Part shown: positions 1 to 5,990 of the stretch, one piece after another
How positions within the stretch are numbered: position 1 is the first letter of the stretch
How the letters are laid out: the number at the start of each line of letters is the position of its first letter
Assembly: GCA_003232445.1 (NCBI GenBank)
Contig: QIJM01000512.1
Coordinates: 1-5,990, forward strand
DNA from: Paraglaciecola arctica
GTDB taxonomy: Bacteria; Pseudomonadota; Gammaproteobacteria; Enterobacterales; Alteromonadaceae
DNA: 5,990 bases
Direction of reading: 5' to 3'
Made by a program: the position numbers and the translations under genes
The notes under the pieces: model-generated
What the model was told of the DNA's origin: nothing
The model's input: only the letters and a program-made list of their open reading frames with translations
Databases searched by the model: none

Positions 1-148
1 TACCTGTGCCGGTTGGGGCAGAGGCCAATATATCTTTGCCATTCATGGCTTCTGGGATGACCAGTGACTGGATACTGGTGGGTTCTTTGTAGCCTAAGTC
101 CATCACAGCGTGGATTAGATCATCGTCTAGTTCTAGTTGTTCAAACAT
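1..148 (-). CDS. srmB: DEAD-box RNA helicase, SrmB-like, N-terminal fragment
   Basis: This is the start of an ATP-dependent RNA helicase; SrmB itself acts in the cytoplasm in assembly of the large ribosomal subunit. The minus strand reads ATG at 148-146 and then 49 uninterrupted codons before the window ends. The protein begins MFEQLELDDDLIHAVMDLGY and shows the DEAD-box Q motif (F2, G19, Y20, P23, T24, Q27) followed by LASAPTGTG at residues 41-49, which is Walker A (motif I) cut just before its lysine. The spacing from Q motif to motif I and the ELELD and SAPTGTG wording resemble E. coli SrmB more than RhlE, DeaD or RhlB, but I judged this from memory. The ribosome binding site in front of the ATG is weak. 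The gene is transcribed away from the SNF2 gene. The family call is secure; the SrmB assignment is likely but rests on only 49 residues. Confidence 0.85.
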   Translation of the reverse strand, partial: MFEQLELDDDLIHAVMDLGYKEPTSIQSLVIPEAMNGKDILASAPTGTG

Positions 149-187
149 GTATGTTTAAGTCTTGTTTTATCGTTAGGATGGATTGGT

Positions 188-193
188 ATTATA
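188..193 (-). promoter_or_regulatory. Candidate -10 box for the srmB-like gene
   Basis: Read on the minus strand this is a perfect TATAAT, directly preceded by TG, about 40 bases upstream of the helicase ATG. The matching -35 region (around 208-216) is AT-rich and matches poorly. It is a promoter candidate by position and -10 consensus only. Confidence 0.35.
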
Positions 194-380
194 CATTTTA
201 AGGACACATCTAATATATTTGTGTGGAAACATTATATTACCTCAAACTTTAGGGTGCGGGGGAGTCCAATTATCTAGCCTGACAGAGAGGGAATACGTCT
301 TTTTCTTATTCTCGATAAGCCAAAGCCAGTGCCTGATTATGAAATAATCATAAAAAATAGAAGGTTACAAAAATTGACTA

Positions 381-386
381 TATAAT
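381..386 (+). promoter_or_regulatory. Candidate -10 box for the SNF2 gene
   Basis: A perfect TATAAT lies 57 bases upstream of the ATG at 443. The expected -35 position (about 358-363, TAGAAG) is a poor match. A TTGACT at 374-379 is too close to serve as its -35. It is a plausible sigma-70 promoter on -10 sequence and location only. Confidence 0.35.
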
Positions 387-442
387 CTATCTCGTTTCCT
401 CACGTAGTCAATACAACTTAGGATCAGGTACTCGATTTAAAT

Positions 443-517
443 ATGTTTAACAAAACTAACTTGCAAGCCGCTTTAAGCAACAAACTTGGGCAAAAGGGTC
501 AAGACTTAACCAGTTGA
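443..517 (+). CDS. Out-of-frame first 24 codons of the SNF2 helicase
   Basis: ATG at 443 opens 24 codons ending in TGA at 515-517. The peptide starts MFNKTNLQAALSNKLGQKGQ and ends DLTS. I read it as the displaced N-terminus of the SNF2 protein rather than a separate gene. SWIM-type SNF2 proteins commonly begin with a short helix, then an R/K-G-x-x-Y-like turn, then a V-L/I-S strand. KGQDLTS followed directly by NYVISAAL in the next frame reproduces that pattern with the right spacing if one residue is placed between them. The downstream frame is -1 relative to this one and overlaps the stop as TTGA at 514-517. Shine-Dalgarno-like AGGA (420-423) and AGG (426-428) lie rather far from the ATG. 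Alternatives are a real leader peptide coupled to the gene, or a sequencing error that split one ORF. Confidence 0.5.
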   Translation: MFNKTNLQAALSNKLGQKGQDLTS

Positions 518-3500
518 ACTATGTGATCAGTGCTGCTTTGGATGAGCACATATTGAGAGGTTCGGTTAAAAGTGAATCTCAGCGAAGTGAAACTTATTTA
601 ACGCGTTTTGAATATGATGGAAGTTTTAATCGTGCTGTGGCGTATTGTAATTGTTACCTTAGATACGATTGTAAACATGCCGCTGCATTGGCTCACCATT
701 ACCTTGAACATATGCATGTTAGTTCGGCATCAAACAACTTAATCGAAGAATGGTTAAATAAACTTTCAAATCAAGAACCTCTGGCTTTTCAGCAAAAAAA
801 AGCGCTGTTGTATTTTCTTAATCAGAATAGTTATACGCCTAATGATTATTTACAACTGGGAGTCAAAAGTTCTAGCTTGAAGAAAAAGGGTGGTTGGAGT
901 CGAACCCTGACGTACGAAAATTTAGATAGCTACCTGATTAAACGGCCGTATGTGGATGATCATGATGTGCAAATTATTAGCTCTGTGATCAGAAACCAGC
1001 ATTACTCTAATGCCATTAAGCTACATAAGGTATTACATCTGTTGGTGAGTACTGGGCGATGTTTCTGGCAAGATGGCGCAGATTTAAATCATCCCATTTC
1101 TTTAGGCGAGCCTTTAAAGGCAAACTGGCAATGGCAAAAGCTCAGCACAGTGCACAAGCTAGAGCTTGTGCTAGAAAAAAGTAGTGCTGATATCAGATTG
1201 ATAAAGTCACAGCCTATTAGTTACTACCACACTAAAACTAATATGTTGGGTTTGGTTGAAACGGATTTAAATAGTCAGTTTGATGTGCAGTTTTTCGATA
1301 GTCCAGCATTTGCTGAAGAAAAAATGCCTTGGGTGTTGAGTCAATTAGAGTCGTCTCTGGGTGATGTCGCGCAAAAGTTACCGAAACCAAAACTTAAAAA
1401 AGAGTTTAGCTTAACCCGGCCAGTGCCTCATATACGCTTAACCACGCCGAATAAACATCAAGCTTATTATACTCAACTCTCATTGTTGTTTGCTTATCAT
1501 GGGCAGCTTGTAAGCCCTTTAAATAATAAACATCAAATACCTTCGCAAAAGGGTGAAGAAAGCATTTATCGTAATTTTGCTTTTGAAAAGATGATCATGG
1601 AGTCGCTTAAAACGTGGCATTTTATTCCTCAATCGCAATATATCACCACATATGAAGCCTTTGAGGGCGGTTATATGATGATGTTGCAAGGGCGGCATCT
1701 TAATTTATCGTTTTTACATAATCAGCTGCCACAGTTGAAGAAGCAGGGTTGGCAAATAGAGTTTGATGCTAGTTTTCATTATCAAGAGCTAAATACCGAT
1801 AGTGTATTTGATGCCAATGTAGAACAAAATGAAGGTCATGATTTTTTCTCCATAGGTTTGAATTTAAACATAGATGGTCAAAGTGTGGCGGCTTTTCCTA
1901 TATTACTCAGTGCCTTAGAGCAACTGCCTAAAGATATGCTGCTGAATGATCAAACTTATATCGACAGTGACGAAAAGGTGTTTGTTGACGTTTCGGATGG
2001 AAAATTCATTGCGTTGCGTTATCAGAGCATTCGACCTTTACTGAAACAGTTTGTCGAATTATTGATGCCAGGCGCTTTGCAAGACGATGGCACTATGCGC
2101 TTGTCACGCTTTCAAAGTCATCAAACCCTCAATGGATTAGATAATCAAGGCATTATCACCAAAGGTGCAAATAGATTACGGCATCTGGCTGAGAAACTAC
2201 GAAACTTTAATGCGATTCAGCCTGCTCCCATTCCCAAGTTATTACGGGCTGAATTACGTGAATATCAACATCAAGGGCTGAATTGGTTACAGTTTTTACG
2301 AGAATATGAGCTGAATGGTATTTTGGCCGACGACATGGGCTTAGGTAAAACCATTCAAGCACTCAGTCATTTGTTACTTGAGAAAGAGCAAGGTCGACTG
2401 ACTGGGCCTAGTTTAATTATTGCGCCTACCAGTGTGTTATTTAATTGGGCGAAAGAAATAGATAAATTTACGCCTAGCTTGTCTTATATCGTAATAAATG
2501 GAGCCAAACGGCAAGAGCATTTTGAGCAGTTAGATCAATACGATATCGTGATCACCAGTTATCCGCTGGTGTTAAAAGACAGTGAAGTACATCAGCAGCA
2601 CGTTTATTACTATTTGATTTTAGACGAAGCTCACTACATCAAAAACCCTAAAACCAAGCTTTATCAAGCGATGTTGACACTCAAGGCTGAGCATAAGTTA
2701 TGTATGACAGGCACACCGATGGAAAATCATCTAGGGGAGTTTTGGGCGCAATTTAACTTTTTACTGCCTGGTTTTTTAGCGGGTTACCAACAATTTACTC
2801 GTTTGTTTAAAACACCTATTGAAAAGCACGATGATCATGAGCGTAAGATCATGCTCAATCAACGTATCAAACCCTTTATATTACGCCGCAGCAAAGCACT
2901 TATTGCGAAAGAGTTGCCAGATAAAACGACCATTATACAAACGCTAAAAATTGACGGTAAACAGGCTGAATTATATGAATCTGTGCGTTTGACTATGGAT
3001 ACTCGTTTAAAAGAAATCATTGCCGCAAAAGGCCTGCAGCGAAGCCAAATTGAAATTCTCGATGCATTATTAAAATTGCGTCAAGTCTGCAATCATCCAC
3101 AGTTATTATCTTTGCCTAGCGCTAAATCTGTTAAGCAATCAGCTAAGTTAGAATTTTTGATGGAAACCTTGCCGGAGATGGTTGAAGAAGGAAGAAACGT
3201 TCTGATTTTTTCGCAGTTCACCAGCATGTTAGCGTTGATAGAAATAGAGCTAGTCGCTAGCAACATACCCTACGTTAAACTCACAGGTAGTAGCAGAAAT
3301 CGCCAAGCAATAGTTGAGCAATTCCAGTCTGGTAAGGTGCCGGTATTTTTAATTAGTTTAAAAGCCGGTGGCGTAGGTTTGAATCTAACTGCCGCCGATA
3401 CTGTGATCCATTTTGATCCTTGGTGGAATCCTGCAGTAGAAAATCAAGCGACCGACCGAGCTTACCGTATTGGCCAAGACAAACCGGTATTTGTGTATAA

Positions 3501-3654
3501 ATTGATTATTGAAAACTCTGTTGAAGAAAAAATTCTACAGATCCAAAAGAAAAAAGCAGCGCTGGCTAATGCTTTATTATCAGAAGAGGTAAGCCAAGGA
3601 AATTTAAGTCTAACCGATGATATTTTAGATACCTTACTTGCCCCTTTAACTTAG
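514..3654 (+). CDS. SNF2-family helicase with SWIM zinc finger
   Basis: A Swi2/Snf2-type DNA-dependent ATPase, presumed cytoplasmic and nucleoid-acting; the exact role of bacterial SWIM-SNF2 proteins is not established. From a TTG at 514 the frame gives 1046 residues. A SWIM zinc finger lies at C45-x-C47-x5-C53-x-H55. Residues of about 70-570 are a family-specific middle region. The ATPase core follows: ELREYQHQGLNWL (580-592), motif I DDMGLGKT (606-613), motif Ia LIIAPTSVLFNW (634-645), DEAH (704-707), MTGTPMEN (731-738) and LRRSK (790-794). The C-terminal lobe has VLIFSQFTSM (896-905), motif V SLKAGGVGLNL (948-958), WWNP (970-973) and motif VI DRAYRIGQ (981-988). All catalytic motifs look intact. 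TTG is only the first start left in frame; there is no good ribosome site 5-10 bases upstream, and the true N-terminus probably lies in the overlapping frame beginning at 443. If so, the gene is frame-broken unless the overlap is coupled translation, recoding or an error in the sequence. No clear terminator follows. Confidence 0.93.
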   Translation: MNYVISAALDEHILRGSVKSESQRSETYLTRFEYDGSFNRAVAYCNCYLRYDCKHAAALAHHYLEHMHVSSASNNLIEEWLNKLSNQEPLAFQQKKALLYFLNQNSYTPNDYLQLGVKSSSLKKKGGWSRTLTYENLDSYLIKRPYVDDHDVQIISSVIRNQHYSNAIKLHKVLHLLVSTGRCFWQDGADLNHPISLGEPLKANWQWQKLSTVHKLELVLEKSSADIRLIKSQPISYYHTKTNMLGLVETDLNSQFDVQFFDSPAFAEEKMPWVLSQLESSLGDVAQKLPKPKLKKEFSLTRPVPHIRLTTPNKHQAYYTQLSLLFAYHGQLVSPLNNKHQIPSQKGEESIYRNFAFEKMIMESLKTWHFIPQSQYITTYEAFEGGYMMMLQGRHLNLSFLHNQLPQLKKQGWQIEFDASFHYQELNTDSVFDANVEQNEGHDFFSIGLNLNIDGQSVAAFPILLSALEQLPKDMLLNDQTYIDSDEKVFVDVSDGKFIALRYQSIRPLLKQFVELLMPGALQDDGTMRLSRFQSHQTLNGLDNQGIITKGANRLRHLAEKLRNFNAIQPAPIPKLLRAELREYQHQGLNWLQFLREYELNGILADDMGLGKTIQALSHLLLEKEQGRLTGPSLIIAPTSVLFNWAKEIDKFTPSLSYIVINGAKRQEHFEQLDQYDIVITSYPLVLKDSEVHQQHVYYYLILDEAHYIKNPKTKLYQAMLTLKAEHKLCMTGTPMENHLGEFWAQFNFLLPGFLAGYQQFTRLFKTPIEKHDDHERKIMLNQRIKPFILRRSKALIAKELPDKTTIIQTLKIDGKQAELYESVRLTMDTRLKEIIAAKGLQRSQIEILDALLKLRQVCNHPQLLSLPSAKSVKQSAKLEFLMETLPEMVEEGRNVLIFSQFTSMLALIEIELVASNIPYVKLTGSSRNRQAIVEQFQSGKVPVFLISLKAGGVGLNLTAADTVIHFDPWWNPAVENQATDRAYRIGQDKPVFVYKLIIENSVEEKILQIQKKKAALANALLSEEVSQGNLSLTDDILDTLLAPLT

Positions 3655-3745
3655 GTGATTTTACATCCATGCCACTTGTTCAATCAGTGATGTATATAAA
3701 TTAGGCGTGACGTTTACTCTTGAAATTTTAAAATTTTTGCTTAAG

Positions 3746-3791
3746 AAAATTAACAATACACCCAGTGTAAAGTTAACAATACACCCAGTGC
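3746..3791. repeat. Two tandem copies of a 23-bp unit
   Basis: Copy 1 is 3746-3768 and copy 2 is 3769-3791. The shared core TTAACAATACACCCAGTG (3750-3767 and 3773-3790) is identical. The units differ only at their fourth and last bases (A/G and T/C). The pair is followed by a GC-rich segment with imperfect symmetry, GCGC at 3790-3793 and again near 3804. It could be a slippage duplication, iterated binding sites or the edge of a mobile element; nothing here decides between them. Confidence 0.85.
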
Positions 3792-4132
3792 GCCGCGAAT
3801 TGCGCCATCTAGTTTAATGCTTTGAATTGCTTAGAGTTTATGGATAAATGGAGAGTGCATCAGCCAAGATGTTACTTATATGCGTCTTTTTTATCTGTAG
3901 GAATTATGTGAATTATATTAATTGCTTACTTATCAATTGATTAAGTGATTATTGATAGATGTTTTGTAATGTCTTTAATTTCATACACTTCATGCGGCAT
4001 TGAATTTCGTTAAAATTATTTTAAATAAAAATTAAACTCAAATGGCATTATTTCCCGTGATGCATGGATTAAGGTATTGAATAACATACCTAATGATGAA
4101 GCCATAAATTATTCCCAAAAGCCTTTAATGCA

Positions 4133-4211
4133 AGTATCTGCCGCCTATTAATAGGTAAAAAGTAGCTGCTTGTAGACAGTTTTTGCTTGTAGCAGATACT
4201 GATAGCCTATC
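4133..4211. repeat. Cluster of inverted and direct repeats
   Basis: A 9-bp inverted repeat, AGTATCTGC (4133-4141) and GCAGATACT (4192-4200), encloses two other elements. One is a perfect 12-bp palindrome CCTATTAATAGG (4144-4155). The other is a 9-bp direct repeat TGCTTGTAG (4167-4175 and 4184-4192). A small hairpin GATAG-C-CTATC (4201-4211) follows. Each element is short and could occur by chance, but their nesting within 80 bases suggests a foldable element. No integron core site or transposon end was recognised. Confidence 0.5.
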
Positions 4212-4632
4212 TAACATAAACTTTACGTCTGCCTGTCGGTGTTACTGGTGCGGCCTCCCTGTTTGATCGGGAAACCCGTTCACTCAATGGCACGCCGTGG
4301 AATATGAGGGATGGCGGCGGTACGATGTCGAGGCGCAATTATATGAACCTAGCGGTCATACGCATACCCTCAGCATTGTCTCACAACCCGCAAACGGGAG
4401 TGCGCAGGTGACGGCTAACAAGTTGGTTTATACGCCTGCCAGTGGCTATGCGGGCAGTGAAAGCAGCGGCGGCGGTAGCTATGGTCTTTTAGAATTGATC
4501 ACGTTATGCCTGTTGTTTGCCTTACGCTGCCGTAACAGAATCAACCTTTTTCTGGGAGCTCATTCACTGAGTTCACAAATTAACTATATTTCGGTCGTTA
4601 ACAGGACCCTGAAACACCTGCTGACAACTATT

Positions 4633-4661
4633 TTAACAATAATCCATGCATCTTGTAAATA
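4633..4661 (+). promoter_or_regulatory. Candidate promoter of the lyase gene
   Basis: TTAACA (4633-4638) and TAAATA (4656-4661) are separated by exactly 17 bases, giving a sigma-70-like pair with a good -35 (5 of 6) and a weak -10 (3 of 6). The -10 falls in the middle of the large inverted repeat, so a protein bound there would block the promoter. The start point would be near 4668, leaving a leader of about 30 bases before the lyase ATG. This is inferred from spacing and location. Confidence 0.35.
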
Positions 4662-4678
4662 TTACAAGATGCATGGAT
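4642..4678. promoter_or_regulatory. Perfect 17-bp inverted repeat, likely operator
   Basis: Left arm 4642-4658 (ATCCATGCATCTTGTAA) and right arm 4662-4678 are exact reverse complements around a 3-base ATA centre. The inner part, TTGTAA-ATA-TTACAA, resembles dyad operators of GntR/LacI-type regulators in general form. The repeat ends 11 bases before the GGAGG ribosome site of the lyase and overlaps its candidate -10. There is no T-run after it, so it is not a typical rho-independent terminator. In RNA it could also form a strong hairpin in the leader if transcription starts further upstream. The regulator is not encoded in the window. Confidence 0.6.
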
Positions 4679-4688
4679 GTTTAAATTT

Positions 4689-4693
4689 GGAGG
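4689..4693 (+). promoter_or_regulatory. Strong ribosome binding site of the lyase
   Basis: GGAGG lies six bases before ATG at 4700-4702. It fixes the lyase start, which is also supported by the signal peptide beginning right there. Confidence 0.85.
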
Positions 4694-4699
4694 TGTCAA

Positions 4700-5990
4700 A
4701 TGAATGCTAAAAAACACGTATTTTCTTTATTCACATTAAGATGTTTATTGGTCGGCTTGATTACGTTTATGTTCTCTGCTCATGCCATGGCAGCTTCTCA
4801 CCCTAATATGTATCTGAATCAAGCTGAAATTGATGCCATTAAGAGTAAGGTGCATGGCAACGTAGAGCCTTGGAAGAGTGCCTATGATGAAGTCATATCA
4901 GCGGCCGATGCAGCATTGAACCAGTCGCTCTTAAGCGTAACGTTTACAACGGTTGAAGGTGGTAACACCAGCAGTCGATATTTTACGGAGTCTCCCTATT
5001 GCGGATGGCCAGATGGTTGTCGTGATGGTCAAATTAATCCCAATGCAGATCGAGATGATTACACCTCTGCGATTAAACTCGGTAGTTCGGTTCGGGATTT
5101 GGGTTTGGCTTATGCATTTACTGGTCAGGCGAAATATGCGAACAAGGCGATTGACTTTATCCGGGCCTGGTCGCTGGATTCAACAACTCGTATGAGACCA
5201 ATACCCGGTAGCCGTATTGAAACCTATATCACTATGCCAGGCTATTTTTACGGTGCGGATCTGATCTGGAACTATGAAGGCTGGGATTCAGCGGAGAAAG
5301 AGGGTTTTCGAAGTTGGGTGAAAGCAATGGGGGATTATTTCTATGAACGTGGAGAGGGACGGAACAATTTTGCCAACTGGCGAATCGTTATGCTTGCCTC
5401 GGCAGGTGCTTTATTGGATGAAAGCCGCTATTTGATCCATGCGGAAAGTGAGTGGAAACGCATTCTTAAATTTCAAGTAAAAGGCGCGGGCAGTGTAGAC
5501 GCAGGCGAACTGGGTCAGGAGTCTGGTCGAACCAGAGGGCTACACTATTCACTCTATGCGATCAACGCTATGATTCAGGGCGCTGAGATTTTGCGCCATC
5601 AGAACAATGTTAATCTTTATGAATATATTGATCCTGATACGAGGGGTAGTCTTGAGTTGGCATTGGATTGGGTTACCCCGTACGCCATTAACCCAGATAG
5701 TTGGCCTGATGAGCAAATTACAACCATTACTCAAAACGACAGTATGGCGTTGTTCGAATTGGCTTACTCCCATTACCAAAAGCCCAGTTACCTGGATGTC
5801 ATTAATCGATGGGGGCGTCCAATGTATGAAATCCGGACTATGGGCTTCAATACCCTGACTCACGGCAATAGTTTTGAATTGTCTGTTACAGCTACGCCTC
5901 CGAGCATCACAACCCAACCTGAATCAGTCACGGTCACAGAAGGTGAAGATGCTAGCTTCAGTATTGCTGTTATAGGTAGCGCCCCCCTGA
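4700..5990 (+). CDS. Secreted alginate-lyase-superfamily lyase, 3' end missing
   Basis: A secreted polysaccharide lyase of the alginate-lyase superfamily (PF05426-like (alpha/alpha) fold), expected to cleave uronic-acid-containing polysaccharide by beta-elimination. The frame is open for 430 codons to the window edge. Residues 1-31 are a signal peptide: KK at 4-5, a hydrophobic core at 15-26, and probable cleavage after AMA (29-31). The mature protein starts HPNMYLNQAEIDAIKSKV, the typical opening of the family, then PWKSAYDEV. Family blocks follow: KLGSSVRDLGLAYAFTG with KYANKAIDFIRAW, then ETYITMPGYFYGADLIW. NNFANWR (222-228) and GQESGRTRGLHYSLYAI (272-288) contain likely substrate-binding and catalytic residues N226, W227, E274, R277, H282 and Y283, assigned by analogy. 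From about residue 398 an Ig-like domain begins (PPSITTQPESVTVTEGEDAS) and is cut by the window. The full protein is probably much longer, possibly with a sorting tail. GC is about 45-55% in sampled lines, higher than the SNF2 gene. The substrate could be alginate or another polyuronate. Confidence 0.88.
   Translation, partial: MNAKKHVFSLFTLRCLLVGLITFMFSAHAMAASHPNMYLNQAEIDAIKSKVHGNVEPWKSAYDEVISAADAALNQSLLSVTFTTVEGGNTSSRYFTESPYCGWPDGCRDGQINPNADRDDYTSAIKLGSSVRDLGLAYAFTGQAKYANKAIDFIRAWSLDSTTRMRPIPGSRIETYITMPGYFYGADLIWNYEGWDSAEKEGFRSWVKAMGDYFYERGEGRNNFANWRIVMLASAGALLDESRYLIHAESEWKRILKFQVKGAGSVDAGELGQESGRTRGLHYSLYAINAMIQGAEILRHQNNVNLYEYIDPDTRGSLELALDWVTPYAINPDSWPDEQITTITQNDSMALFELAYSHYQKPSYLDVINRWGRPMYEIRTMGFNTLTHGNSFELSVTATPPSITTQPESVTVTEGEDASFSIAVIGSAPL

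Larger units (their letters stand above)
149..442. other. Divergent intergenic region, no gene seen
   Basis: This 294-base stretch separates the minus-strand DEAD-box helicase from the plus-strand SNF2 gene. I found no coding frame, tRNA or convincing terminator in it. It contains -10-like boxes for both directions (188-193 minus, 381-386 plus) and a small perfect inverted repeat, TGATTAT at 334-340 and ATAATCA at 344-350 with a GAA loop. That repeat is followed by an A-rich run. The region most likely just carries the two divergent promoters and leaders. Confidence 0.6.
3655..4296. other. AT-rich intergenic stretch with repeats, no clear gene
   Basis: This region is about 640 bases long and AT-rich (about 27% GC in 3961-4020, rising after about 4229). 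It holds a 23-bp tandem repeat (3746-3791), a perfect AT-only palindrome around 3723-3736 and a repeat cluster at 4133-4211. Short open stretches exist: 23 codons from ATG at 3840, and a start-less 41-codon frame at 4029-4151 that reads like protein (RDAWIKVLNNIPNDEAINYS). Neither has a ribosome site or a recognised family. I interpret the region as spacer and decayed DNA between the resident SNF2 gene and the lyase locus. No rho-independent terminator for the SNF2 gene is convincing. Confidence 0.6.
4297..4710 (+). pseudogene. C-terminal remnant of a GlyGly-CTERM secreted protein
   Basis: A 137-codon frame opens with GTG at 4297, but only its centre looks like protein. HTHTLSIVSQPANGSAQV continuing to VYTPASGYAGSE (about 4357-4461) matches the end of a cadherin/Ig-like bacterial repeat, with its PANG turn and YTPxxGYxG signature. 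It runs straight into SSGGGSYGLLELITLCLLFA and then LRCRNR (about 4462-4539). This is a GlyGly-CTERM sorting tail: Gly/Ser motif, hydrophobic segment, basic end, normally processed by rhombosortase for type II secreted proteins. There is no signal peptide, catalytic domain or credible ribosome site, so the 5' part is lost. Such tails normally stop right after the basic residues. Here the frame continues through the lyase promoter region and overlaps the lyase start. A TAA sits one base out of frame at 4533-4535, suggesting a lost stop. Upstream, 4220-4340 has another protein-like frame (LFDRETRSLNGTPWNMRDGG) that I do not recognise and that is offset from this one. It may be annotated elsewhere as a hypothetical protein. 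Confidence 0.7.

Noticed and set aside
3722..3737. AT-only palindrome as a terminator for the SNF2 gene
   Set aside because: The stem contains only A and T and would be too weak; there is no GC-rich stem before the T's.
3840..3911. 23-codon ORF starting MDKWRVHQPR
   Set aside because: It has no ribosome site, no recognisable pattern, and a length expected by chance.
4133..4211. Integron attC site
   Set aside because: The repeats lack the conserved core-site bases and paired R/L box arrangement, and no integrase is present.
4642..4678. Rho-independent terminator reading of the large palindrome
   Set aside because: The stem is not GC-rich and no T-run follows on either strand; its place beside the lyase ribosome site fits an operator or leader better.
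4953..5195. 80-codon plus-strand open frame
   Set aside because: It lies wholly inside the lyase gene in another frame; its translation has no family pattern and it has no ribosome site.
5607..5858. 83-codon plus-strand open frame
   Set aside because: It is in another frame within the lyase gene and has no ribosome site or domain signature.
5549..5917. 122-codon minus-strand open frame
   Set aside because: It is antisense to the lyase gene, which has a clear family match; its translation has no recognisable domain.

Overview
The window looks like a chromosomal segment of a marine gammaproteobacterium, most likely Alteromonadales or a relative. The reasons are an SrmB-type DEAD-box helicase start, a large SNF2-type protein in moderately AT-rich DNA (about 37-40% GC in the lines I counted), a GlyGly-CTERM sorting tail, and a secreted alginate-lyase-superfamily enzyme with an Ig-like domain. 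This assignment rests on gene content read by eye; no search was run.

Layout. Positions 1-148 (minus strand) hold the first 49 codons of a DEAD-box RNA helicase resembling SrmB. A divergent intergenic region (149-442) follows, with candidate promoters for both directions. Positions 443-3654 hold a SNF2-family helicase with an N-terminal SWIM zinc finger. Its first 24 codons (443-517) are in a different frame from the rest (514-3654), so the gene appears broken by one base near its 5' end, or else uses recoding or coupled reinitiation. Positions 3655-4296 form an AT-rich stretch with no convincing gene. It contains a 23-bp perfect-but-one tandem repeat and a cluster of short inverted and direct repeats. 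From about 4229 the DNA becomes much more GC-rich. Positions 4297-4710 contain the debris of the C-terminus of a secreted protein: the end of a cadherin/Ig-like repeat fused to a GlyGly-CTERM tail. A perfect 17-bp inverted repeat at 4642-4678, with promoter-like hexamers, lies just upstream of a strong ribosome binding site. At 4700 starts a secreted alginate-lyase-superfamily polysaccharide lyase. It runs off the window end inside an Ig-like domain.

The left half (RNA helicase, SNF2 ATPase) looks like resident core genome. The right half looks like the edge of a polysaccharide-degradation locus of different base composition, with a decayed secreted-protein tail at the junction. I see no RNA gene, CRISPR array, integrase or transposase. 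I do not see a clearly new multi-gene system. The points most worth checking are the 5' frame break of the SNF2 gene, the palindrome at the lyase promoter and the gene debris at the composition boundary.
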